This document shows, piece by piece, positions 8,849 to 16,300 of a DNA stretch of 27,334 bases. Each line of letters begins with the position of its first letter. Positions within the stretch are counted from its first letter, which is position 1. The position numbers and the translations under genes were made by a program. The notes under the pieces were generated by a model. That model was given only the letters and a program-made list of their open reading frames with translations, was not told the origin of the DNA and did no database searches. The DNA comes from Methanobacteriota archaeon. GTDB lineage: Archaea > Thermoplasmatota > Poseidoniia > Poseidoniales > Thalassarchaeaceae. The stretch is taken from positions 1 to 27,334 of the forward strand of contig PBGH01000019.1 of the NCBI GenBank assembly GCA_002720055.1, written 5' to 3'.

Positions 8849-9508
8849 ATGGAAGAGGCCAGAGAGAAGATGATGGAAATTTTCAATCGTGCATTACTTT
8901 CCGAAGAACCACTATCATGGTTCGAGGAACTTTACAGCGATTCAAAAAGAGATAGAGAGAAAATTCCATGGGACTGGACAGAGCCACACCCGTTCGTAGT
9001 AGACTGGGCTAAAGAAAACAGGCCAGTAGGAAAAGCACTAGTCGTAGGATGTGGATTAGGAGAAGATGCAGCATTCCTGAGCTCTTTGGGGTTGGAAGTA
9101 ACTGCTTTTGATATTTCTGAAACGGCGGTTGCTTGGGCCAAGCAGATCCATCATGAATCTAATATAGACTGGGCGGTCGCAAACCTTCTCGAACTAAGTG
9201 ATTCATGGATGGGCGCTTTCGACCTGGTTCTCGAAGTTCACATCATCCAAGCAATTCCAAAGCAAATTGCCGAACTAGCTTCCAATAGACTAGCACCACT
9301 AGTTTCCGATTCTGGCTTTCTAGTTTGTATCGGCAAGCTTGCCGAAACTAAAGAAGGTCCAGAAGGACCTCCATGGCCCCTCTCGATGGAAGAGATTGAG
9401 AACATAGGAAAGGACCTGGAAAAAGTCGAAATTCATACTTCGATAATCCCCGGTAAGGAATCAACCAGATACAGGGCGGTTTGGAAAAGATCTTCAAATT
9501 CAAGTTGA
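8849..9508 (+). CDS. Class I SAM-dependent methyltransferase (TPMT-like)
   Basis: A 219-residue cytoplasmic methyltransferase. The SAM-binding Rossmann motifs are clear: motif I ALVVGCGLGEDAAFL at about residues 64-78, an acidic motif II residue in VTAFDIS, and FDLVLEVHIIQAI as the motif IV/V region. The N-terminal WFEELYSD..., PWDWTEPHPFV and the C-terminal GPPWPLSMEEI resemble the thiopurine S-methyltransferase/TehB-like group, which methylate thiols, selenium or tellurium compounds and other small molecules. The substrate cannot be named. It lies 18 nt after the hydrolase gene and probably shares its transcript. The convergent DHH gene ends at 9576, and the T-rich sequence at about 9562-9590 may stop transcription. 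Confidence 0.82.
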   Translation: MEEAREKMMEIFNRALLSEEPLSWFEELYSDSKRDREKIPWDWTEPHPFVVDWAKENRPVGKALVVGCGLGEDAAFLSSLGLEVTAFDISETAVAWAKQIHHESNIDWAVANLLELSDSWMGAFDLVLEVHIIQAIPKQIAELASNRLAPLVSDSGFLVCIGKLAETKEGPEGPPWPLSMEEIENIGKDLEKVEIHTSIIPGKESTRYRAVWKRSSNSS

Positions 9509-9575
9509 AAAAAACATCACATGAAGTTTTAGACAGTACAAGCGTCCTTTCCACTCTATTGCATTTTAATATAAT

Positions 9576-10553
9576 CTATCTCTTTGACCACATTTTCTGC
9601 CAAACGTCGATGTTCCTTTGGATATCATCTTCTGATACCTGCCTATTCTCTACACCATGCCGGCCAATGGGCTGTATTCTACATCCACAAGCATTTGCAT
9701 GACCCCCTCCGTCGGGATCTAACAGAGTTGCCATTAGAGTTAAATCGAAAATTCCACCACTAGTGTGGAGAAAAGAATTGGTATAGAAGGAGGCTGATAC
9801 AGGGTATTTCTCCTTATCATCGAACGAAGCACCTATATCTCCATGAATTACAATACAAGCATCACATCTCTCACCGGCCATTGCAGTAATCTGATATCCA
9901 TTAGATCGTAATCCTAAATTTTCCAGCCTAACTATTGCTAGACGATCTTCAACCCTAAGATTCTCCTCTATCTTCTTCCTTAGAGCCTCTATCCTAATGC
10001 CCGTTTTCTTCAACAAGGAATTGAAGTTTGACTGTCCTAGAATATCTTCAACAGAGATACCTCTCTGCAGACTCTTCAGAATTGAATTTGCAACATACTC
10101 CCCCTCATCAATTAGTCTACTGAGCCATAATACGGGAGAATCCGAAAGGTACTCTTCTCTAGTTATTCTTCCACTATCTAGCTTATCTACCCACTCAATC
10201 AGCTCCTTCATATCCGAGAGATCAATATGCTCAGAAAATAACTCAAAAGCAATCCTTGCTGCAGAAGGGTAGTCCTTCCAAATTACTACCGCCCCTTCAT
10301 CCGAAAAACTCGATTTATTTGACTGATGATGGTCAATACTCAATCCACAATTGGGATGGCCGGGCAAATCACATATTGCCGTATATCTATCAATTAGCCC
10401 GTCATATACGCCTGCTCTAAGCTGCCCAGGGTGGCCAAAAAAGACCTCCGCCTCGGACCACCATCTTCTTAGTATAGCCGCGGTAACTACTCCATCCAAA
10501 TCTGAGTCAGTAACAATCCTATGAATTTCCAAATCAATTGGTCGGACTGTCAT
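9576..10553 (-). CDS. DHH/DHHA1-family phosphoesterase
   Basis: A 325-residue member of the DHH superfamily, metal-dependent phosphoesterases that include RecJ, nanoRNases and cyclic dinucleotide phosphodiesterases. Motif I is TDSDLDGVVTAA (residues 15-26, with Asp16, Asp18 and Asp20), motif II is around Asp62 in CDLPGH, and motif III is IDHHQSN (Asp74-His75-His76). The C-terminal DHHA1 domain shows GGGHANACGCR near residue 282, close to the canonical GGGHxxAAG. The domain pair and length are like stand-alone archaeal DHH proteins rather than full RecJ, which is longer. Likely substrates are short oligonucleotides or dinucleotides; this is a family-level inference. It is transcribed alone, convergent with the methyltransferase and divergent from the Nudix gene (89 bp between starts). 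Confidence 0.85.
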   Translation of the reverse strand: MTVRPIDLEIHRIVTDSDLDGVVTAAILRRWWSEAEVFFGHPGQLRAGVYDGLIDRYTAICDLPGHPNCGLSIDHHQSNKSSFSDEGAVVIWKDYPSAARIAFELFSEHIDLSDMKELIEWVDKLDSGRITREEYLSDSPVLWLSRLIDEGEYVANSILKSLQRGISVEDILGQSNFNSLLKKTGIRIEALRKKIEENLRVEDRLAIVRLENLGLRSNGYQITAMAGERCDACIVIHGDIGASFDDKEKYPVSASFYTNSFLHTSGGIFDLTLMATLLDPDGGGHANACGCRIQPIGRHGVENRQVSEDDIQRNIDVWQKMWSKR

Positions 10554-10642
10554 ATGTATCCGACCTATATCACCTCAATGGTGATTTCCATAGTCAAACA
10601 ATATCTCGGAAGGTTTTCATTGATTGCTGTACATGAACGGTT

Positions 10643-11077
10643 ATGCAGAGCAAACCAGACACCATGGAGACTTCATGTGGATTCATATTGTTAAATTTCG
10701 ATAGCATTCTTCTTCTACAATATCCGCAAGGTCACTGGAGCTTCCCGAAGGGCCACGTAGAAGAGGGAGACTCCGATCACCACTTTACTGCAAAAAGGGA
10801 ATTGAAAGAGGAGACAGGGATTTCGGACGTCACAATTGACAACGGATGGAGCGAAAGGACAGAGTATACATTTACTAGGAAGGGCAGAAACGTCCCTAAG
10901 CAGGTTTTCTGGTATCTTGCCAGGACAGGCGAGATCGACGTCTCACTCTCACATGAGCATACGAATTACCTCTGGCTTCAAATTGATGATGCAGAGGGGC
11001 AAATTACTTTCCAACAGGAAAGGAAACTACTGATGTCGGCAAAAAAATATCTGCAATCAGAAGGCCAAATCGTCTAA
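10643..11077 (+). CDS. Nudix hydrolase (Ap4A hydrolase-like)
   Basis: A 144-residue Nudix protein that would hydrolyse a nucleoside diphosphate linked to another group, such as diadenosine tetraphosphate. After an N-terminal strand (ETSCGFILLN) comes WSFPKGHVEEGD and then KRELKEETGI, which is the Nudix box. The start MQSKPDTMETSCG... could also be the ATG at 10664. FPKGHVE is characteristic of the Ap4A hydrolase/NUDT2-like branch. Compared with the consensus G-x5-E-x7-REUxEExGU, the spacer has one extra residue and Asp replaces the first Glu, an odd variation. The REUxEE metal-binding core is intact. Its stop codon abuts the convergent stop of the cobalamin adenosyltransferase gene with no gap. 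Confidence 0.88.
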   Translation: MQSKPDTMETSCGFILLNFDSILLLQYPQGHWSFPKGHVEEGDSDHHFTAKRELKEETGISDVTIDNGWSERTEYTFTRKGRNVPKQVFWYLARTGEIDVSLSHEHTNYLWLQIDDAEGQITFQQERKLLMSAKKYLQSEGQIV

Positions 11078-11689
11078 TTATTTCTCTCTCTTTCCTAATG
11101 GAGTCCACAAAGACTCCTCCTCCCCAGTATTCTTCGATATCCATCTAGCTAAGACAAATAACCAATCTGAAATTCTGTTTAGGTAGCAAATAACCTCTTT
11201 GCGCACGGAGTCATCACCTTCCAAACTCCTTAGATGACAAGCCTCTCTCTCAGCCCTTCTAGCAACGGTCCGTGCGATATGAAGGAAGGCTACTGGAGCA
11301 GATCCCGTAGGTAGAATAAATGACTCTAGTGGATCCAACTCTTCCAGCCAGCTATCCATCTCTTCCACTAGTCTATCACACTCATCAATTCCAATCAGAG
11401 ACATCTGCTTAGGAAGCTTCCCAGGGGTGCAAGCACACTCCCCACCTAGATCGAAGAGCTCTTGCTGTACCCTCATCAGAGCCTCCTCAGCATCGCCCGG
11501 ATTATGGAAACGAGTAATTCCAGGCATCCTTCCAAACTCCATTCTTACTACCCCGATTTGAGAATTCAACTCATCTACCGTTCCGAAGAGCTCAACTCTT
11601 GGATTCTCCTTTCCAACCTTCTTCCCATCTAGTAGCGAAGTCTCTCCGCCATCACCAGTACCAGTGTGGACTCTACTTATCCGGACCAT
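11078..11689 (-). CDS. pduO: ATP:cob(I)alamin adenosyltransferase, PduO type
   Basis: Transfers the adenosyl group of ATP to cob(I)alamin to make adenosylcobalamin. The 203-residue protein shows the PduO/MMAB features: N-terminal ATP-binding HTGTGDGGETSLLDG (8-22), FGTVDELNSQIG (35-46), the conserved arginine helix RTVARRAER (140-148) and the C-terminal YLNRISDWLFVLARW (169-183). Many homologues have RTVCRRAER, so Ala replaces Cys here. It is the last gene of a minus-strand run, 40 bp after the membrane protein gene. Functionally it fits the class II ribonucleotide reductase gene at the left end of the window and any other B12 enzymes in the cell. It converges on the Nudix gene with touching stop codons. 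Confidence 0.93.
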   Translation of the reverse strand: MVRISRVHTGTGDGGETSLLDGKKVGKENPRVELFGTVDELNSQIGVVRMEFGRMPGITRFHNPGDAEEALMRVQQELFDLGGECACTPGKLPKQMSLIGIDECDRLVEEMDSWLEELDPLESFILPTGSAPVAFLHIARTVARRAEREACHLRSLEGDDSVRKEVICYLNRISDWLFVLARWISKNTGEEESLWTPLGKREK

Positions 11690-11729
11690 GTTAGTGCGAG
11701 AAGGTCCGCGTTTTCAAAAGTACTCAGCA

Positions 11730-12425
11730 TCAACTAGAATTCTGAAGGCCATTCTCTATGGCCTCAATCCACGAATCATCTACTGTACCCCAACCTCCGA
11801 GACTCTCAAGCTCAACCAGACTTTCTTCCTCTTCCTTTGAGTTCCCTAAACTTCTATGAATGAGAAATAGAGCAGCATAGCTCATCGAATTTATCCATTG
11901 ATCCTCCATATCCCAAGATTTTTCAAAATGGGAGATTGCTCCATTTGGACCTAGAATAAGACCTCTATGAATTTGCCTGATTCCAGATTTCGACCATGCA
12001 ATGCCCGGAACTCCGATTACTAGCCCCCTAAATGCCAAGTACATTTCAACCGAGACCATAGTGCTTGCCAAAACAAAAGAACCAATCTGCTCTGACTGAC
12101 CAGCAAATTCCCACCTAGAAGAAAGAAGACTGATCCCCCCTAGACAGAATAACACTCCTGCGAGGGGGGCCACAATCACATCTGTCTTGTTCCTACTCAT
12201 ATCCCTAATTCCAGCTATAAGAAAAACACCTCCCAAAAATACTGAAATTGAGGCTGGCAAATCCTGCCCCGATCCCTGTGGACTAGTACTTGAAATCCAC
12301 AATAAGAGACCAGAAATAAGTACAGCCCAACCAAAGCGTGAACCTTTCTCGGGGAACGGCTGAAGCCTGCTGAGATAAATGCTGAATATACCAAGACCTA
12401 GGAATAGAATCAACCAGAACATCAT
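11730..12425 (-). CDS. Multi-pass membrane protein of unknown function
   Basis: A 231-residue protein I do not recognise. It opens with MMFWLILFLGLGIFSIYL and has about five hydrophobic segments (roughly residues 2-18, 33-46, 57-73, 83-101 and 112-130), followed by a soluble C-terminal region of about 85 residues rich in Glu and Ser (for example GNSKEEEESLVELE). The frame stays open upstream to 12545, but the ATG at 12425 is preferred because it falls one base after the stop of the upstream gene and starts directly in a membrane helix; a longer start would overlap that gene by 119 bp. The near-contact implies translational coupling with the upstream 106-codon gene. No catalytic motif is visible. 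Confidence 0.65.
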   Translation of the reverse strand: MMFWLILFLGLGIFSIYLSRLQPFPEKGSRFGWAVLISGLLLWISSTSPQGSGQDLPASISVFLGGVFLIAGIRDMSRNKTDVIVAPLAGVLFCLGGISLLSSRWEFAGQSEQIGSFVLASTMVSVEMYLAFRGLVIGVPGIAWSKSGIRQIHRGLILGPNGAISHFEKSWDMEDQWINSMSYAALFLIHRSLGNSKEEEESLVELESLGGWGTVDDSWIEAIENGLQNSS

Positions 12426-12426
12426 C

Positions 12427-12747
12427 TCAATCTTCCACCTTACTTCCCCATCCAGCTTTCCAAAAATCTTCGTTATCCAGTAGAAGTAGCCACTCTGAAT
12501 CATTTGCCGATAGAAGTAATTTGGCCCTTCTTTCCAGACCCACAAATAGAGAGTCTTCCAACTCCCCTAGAGAATATGATTTTTCCCATTTCTCCTTCAT
12601 ACTTGTGACTTCTACTTGCCCAACTTCCCTATCATTGAACCCCTTCTCGCAAGCCTCTCTGAGATCCTGGATCCACATCTTTGAACCTCTGATATGGGGT
12701 TCATTGTACGCAACCCTTCTCTCTTTTCGGAATGGCCACCACCTCAT
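12427..12747 (-). CDS. Small hypothetical protein, coupled to the downstream membrane protein
   Basis: A 106-residue soluble protein without recognisable motifs. It begins with a basic, Trp-containing stretch (MRWWPFRKERR), then a charged region with KEKWEKSYSLGELEDSLFVGLERRAKL and a C-terminal LLLLDNEDFWKAGWG. A start at the internal ATG of MWIQDLREACEKG (residue 24) is also possible. The stop codon lies one base before the ATG of the membrane-protein gene, so both are likely made together and may form a complex. It is divergent from rlmH. The coding call rests on the operon-like arrangement and the neat stop/start junction, so it is less certain than its neighbours. Confidence 0.55.
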   Translation of the reverse strand: MRWWPFRKERRVAYNEPHIRGSKMWIQDLREACEKGFNDREVGQVEVTSMKEKWEKSYSLGELEDSLFVGLERRAKLLLSANDSEWLLLLDNEDFWKAGWGSKVED

Positions 12748-12823
12748 AGTAACGAAGCTACGTGTGAGGAAGGAGTCTTGATGCTTTGTGAACCCATAAG
12801 TGCCAAAACCCCTCCGGATTATT

Positions 12824-13258
12824 ATGGGAAGGCTGGTGGTTCACCTGGATGAATCGCCTAAAGATAAATCAATACTAAAAATTTTGAAAGATTTCGAGAA
12901 GAGATTGATTTCCAGGGGAATAACCTTGCAAATGCATAATTGTAAAAATGACAAAACAGATTATGAGCATAAGATTGCATCTCTTTCAGGTAAGATCAAC
13001 GTCTTGGATGAAACCGGGATCCGGATGTCCAGCCAAGAATTCGCAGATTGGTTGAAATCTACTCAAGTAGAACGAGAAAATACTCATTTGGCAGTAGGCC
13101 CACATAACGGTTTCAGCAAGAACTTGAAAGACTCAGCGGACAAAATCATTTCACTTTCAAGTTTGACCCTTACCCATGAGATGTCAGCAATATTGCTCAT
13201 GGAGCAGCTATACAGAGGAACCGAGATAATCCGTGGCAGTCCCTACCATAGGGAGTAG
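12824..13258 (+). CDS. rlmH: RlmH-type 23S rRNA pseudouridine methyltransferase (SPOUT)
   Basis: In bacteria RlmH methylates pseudouridine 1915 of 23S rRNA (helix 69) at N3, at the subunit interface of the 70S ribosome. The 144-residue protein matches the family over its length: an N-terminal strand GRLVVHL, KINVLDETGIRMSSQEFADWL (RlmH 'LD..G...SS..FA..L'), the SAM-binding knot loop THLAVGPHNGFS where bacteria have a GGPEG loop, LSSLTLTHEMSAILLMEQLYRG, and the diagnostic C-terminus PYHRE. An upstream GTG at 12800 would add eight residues; the ATG at 12824 was chosen because it begins at the first strand. GPHNG in place of GGPxG is a notable change in the cofactor loop. A perfect hairpin overlaps its stop codon. 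Confidence 0.87.
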   Translation: MGRLVVHLDESPKDKSILKILKDFEKRLISRGITLQMHNCKNDKTDYEHKIASLSGKINVLDETGIRMSSQEFADWLKSTQVERENTHLAVGPHNGFSKNLKDSADKIISLSSLTLTHEMSAILLMEQLYRGTEIIRGSPYHRE

Positions 13259-13271
13259 GAAACTCCCTATG
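13247..13271 (+). terminator. Perfect 10-bp hairpin across the rlmH stop codon
   Basis: CATAGGGAGT at 13247-13256 is the exact reverse complement of ACTCCCTATG at 13262-13271, with a 5-nt loop (AGGAA). The rlmH TAG stop occupies 13256-13258. It sits between rlmH and the giant gene in the same direction. There is no following U-tract, so it may be an RNA-stabilising 3' end or a protein-binding palindrome and not a classical terminator. Confidence 0.5.
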
Positions 13272-13319
13272 ATACGATTGCCTAGTTGTGATACTCAATC
13301 AGGCGTTGCGAACAATCCC

Positions 13320-13326
13320 TTCATAA
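13320..13326 (+). promoter_or_regulatory. Promoter-like motif upstream of the giant surface-protein gene
   Basis: TTCATAA followed by ACACAC lies 57 nt before the ATG at 13377. A near-identical string (TTCATAACAC) lies 52 nt before the L18e ATG. If it acts as a TATA-type box, transcription would start about 25 nt downstream and leave a short leader. That leader contains GGTGA at 13366-13370, an SD 6 nt before the ATG. Confidence 0.35.
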
Positions 13327-13376
13327 ACACACGAAACAACGTGATCACTCCACCCTCGGGTATCCGGTGATTTCAA

Positions 13377-16300
13377 ATGAACATAAATAACGAGAAAAGT
13401 ACGAAAAAGACAGTATTAGTTGCAATCTCATTAGTTGCATTGATGGTTCTTAGCACGCAACTAAGCATCTTTAACGACGGAAAAAAAGATACAGAAGACC
13501 AAAAGCAGATCGAAATCACCAAGCGAACTGCATTTCAGCAAATTGAACAGATTCCTGGAGCTAATCTAGTAGAAAATCAACTTCAATCAGTGCAATCCAT
13601 TCCTTTCTTCCATTCTCCATTTCTAGATCCGTTCTACAATGATCCCGCAGCAATTTATGGTAAGGTCTCGGATATCACAGCTCTGACTCTGGATCCTAGC
13701 TATGGTTTCTTTCTAGAAGAGACAAATACCGATGATCACGATAACGACGGAATAGATGATTTGAATGATCTTGATGATGACAATGATGGGATAAACGACC
13801 TAATTGAAAGGTTTGATGGCTGCTATGGCACTGATCCATACGATCATGATAACGATGGAATACAGGATGAGTTTGACTGGGACGATGACAACGATGGCAT
13901 TCTAGAAGGACCAATTGACTACTCCCAAGGACAAGATCCCTGGAACGTCTCTTCGGATAGACATGTTCTGCCTAACGTCACCCATCCTTGGACTGGACAA
14001 CCAGTAGGGGTAGATTATCTTGTAGATCAGAATCCTATGGATCACGATAACGACGGTATTCCAGATGAGGATATCGATGGATCAGGCAGAGGGTCTTATG
14101 ATGAGGATGATGACAATGATGGACGTATTGACCAGTTCGTTTGGCCATGCGATTTCGATGGAGATGGAATTCAGGATTACTTCGATTTAGATGACGATGG
14201 AGATGGAATTTTGGATATCAATGATATCCATCCCTGGGACCCAGAACAGACCTCTAATATCTCTCAATCTCCGGGTATTCTGTGGGACGATTGGGTTCGT
14301 TGGGATGCAATAGATTACGCACAGTACGTGGATGGAGTCGATTACGTAGCAATGCATGCTCTCCAGCATCCTCGTGATCAGGCCTTCACAGACATACTAG
14401 ACGGAGATCTTGATGGGGACGGAATTCCAAATTTCCTTGACCCAGATAATGATAACGATGGCTCTCCAGACTCATCTGATACAGATGACGATAACGACGG
14501 TCTAGCTGACATGTACGATGTCGATGATGACAACGATGGCATTCCCGATGAGTGTCGCCAACTTGACACCAACGGAGACGGACAGGGCGACTACCCAACT
14601 CAATCATTCAACAATGCAGTACCTTCGATTGAGACGCCTGGAGAGGATTGTGAAATAGACTATGACGGAGATCTCGATGATGATCGCTTCCGAGCGATCG
14701 ATAAGGACTATGATTTGGTCTGGGACTGGTTAGATCCAGATTTGGGGGGAACTACAACTCCCGACAACCCGACCCCACTCGGTGATGGAAACAACCCATG
14801 GGACTTAGACAACGATGGACTAAGGAATGAGGTTGATCCATACCCTCTCAACGATTCTGCGGAGGTAGTTACCTGGGATTGCGCTAGTGTGGCAAACCCA
14901 AACCCTCAGCAGCCAAGTGATAACTGTGTTCTATGGAGAACATCATACACGGGGTTCAATGATTGGGATGGAGATGGAGTGAACAATTGGGTTGATGTCG
15001 ATGATGACAATGACGGCATCCTAGACTGGCTAGACATAGACGAAGACTGTGATTTGGATAATGATGCCGATTTACACGAGCTGAACGGGTCTATGTTCAG
15101 AGACGATGGACCCAATGATATCGATACAGACATCGATGGTGATGGGCTTCAAAATGATGAAGATTGGGACGATGATAACGACGGTATCAACGACTTCTTT
15201 GATCCTGATGATGGAAACTGCGGAGTCGTCGATATCGACAACACTGACAATTTCTGGGGCAACAGTTGGCCCCAAGGAGACGGTGATGCTATCGATGGTT
15301 CTACTGACAGCCAACTGTATGCAAATCTAGATTCTACTTATTGGAATATCACATGGGGTTTCAATCCATTCAATATTGATAATAGCTTCATGCTTGATTA
15401 CAATGGGTATGATGAAAGCTCCTTCCCACCAACTCCTGGTAAAATACCTGAGATGTATTGGTTCCTTCTGATGAAGTGGAGTCCATACAATGGCGGCAAT
15501 TTCTTCGACATAGACATCGATGGAGACTCGCTAATTAACGGTATTGACGTAGACCAAGATGCAGACGGTTTGCCAGACTGGTGGGACCAGGACGAGGGTA
15601 ATGATGGCGTATTGGATGTAGATGATGTCAAGATGGGCGGCTCTCTAGATGGCAACTCTTGCGGCCCTACCTTCGCTGCACTAGTGGTGCAGACACCGGT
15701 TCCTGGAGAAATCCAATGTGGGCATTACTACGCATACTTGTACAAGTTCCCCCTTCTGACCCCTACTCAATCGAGCGGCCAGGTATTTACTGTTCCATAC
15801 AGCTCTAGACCAGATTCTGTTTGGGATGACGGTGCATACAATGGTGACAACCACCCAACTGGGGACGGAAAATGCGACAATAACTGCTTCTACTTCACAT
15901 TTGACCCTCAAAGCAATCCAACCCCTTCGGTAGCCTATAGCTACAACCAAATTAAGAATAATAGAGATCTATGGATTGCTTATCTAGGAGTTACTGAATT
16001 CCAATTCTTCCAATGGACTTCCGATGTCAACAACAACTTCTTCCCTGACGAAATAGCAGACGAATTGGATGATTTTGAAGACCCAGATATAGATTGTGGT
16101 CAACCTATGCCTACCGTTTCTTGGGTCCCCAATTGTATGTACAACAATACCAATGATCTCGATGACGATTGGGATATCGTATACGATCACTTCGACGTCG
16201 ATGACGACAACGACGGGACATGGGATTTCTTGGAATTAGATTTTAACGACGATCTCGACGATGACTCTTCTATTGAGGAACCATACTACTTCACTGGGAG

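Noticed and set aside
9481..9702. Plus-strand open frame of 73 codons between the methyltransferase and the DHH gene
   Set aside because: It covers the end of the methyltransferase and the 3' end of the DHH gene in other frames and has no family pattern; the 9509-9575 gap holds only AT-rich sequence.
12426..12545. Forty extra N-terminal codons for the membrane protein
   Set aside because: This would overlap the upstream gene by 119 bp, while an ATG one base after that gene's stop begins directly with a membrane helix.
12521..12781. Plus-strand open frame of 86 codons opposite the small hypothetical gene
   Set aside because: It is antisense to the minus-strand pair, whose stop/start junction looks real, and its Ser/Leu-rich peptide has no match.
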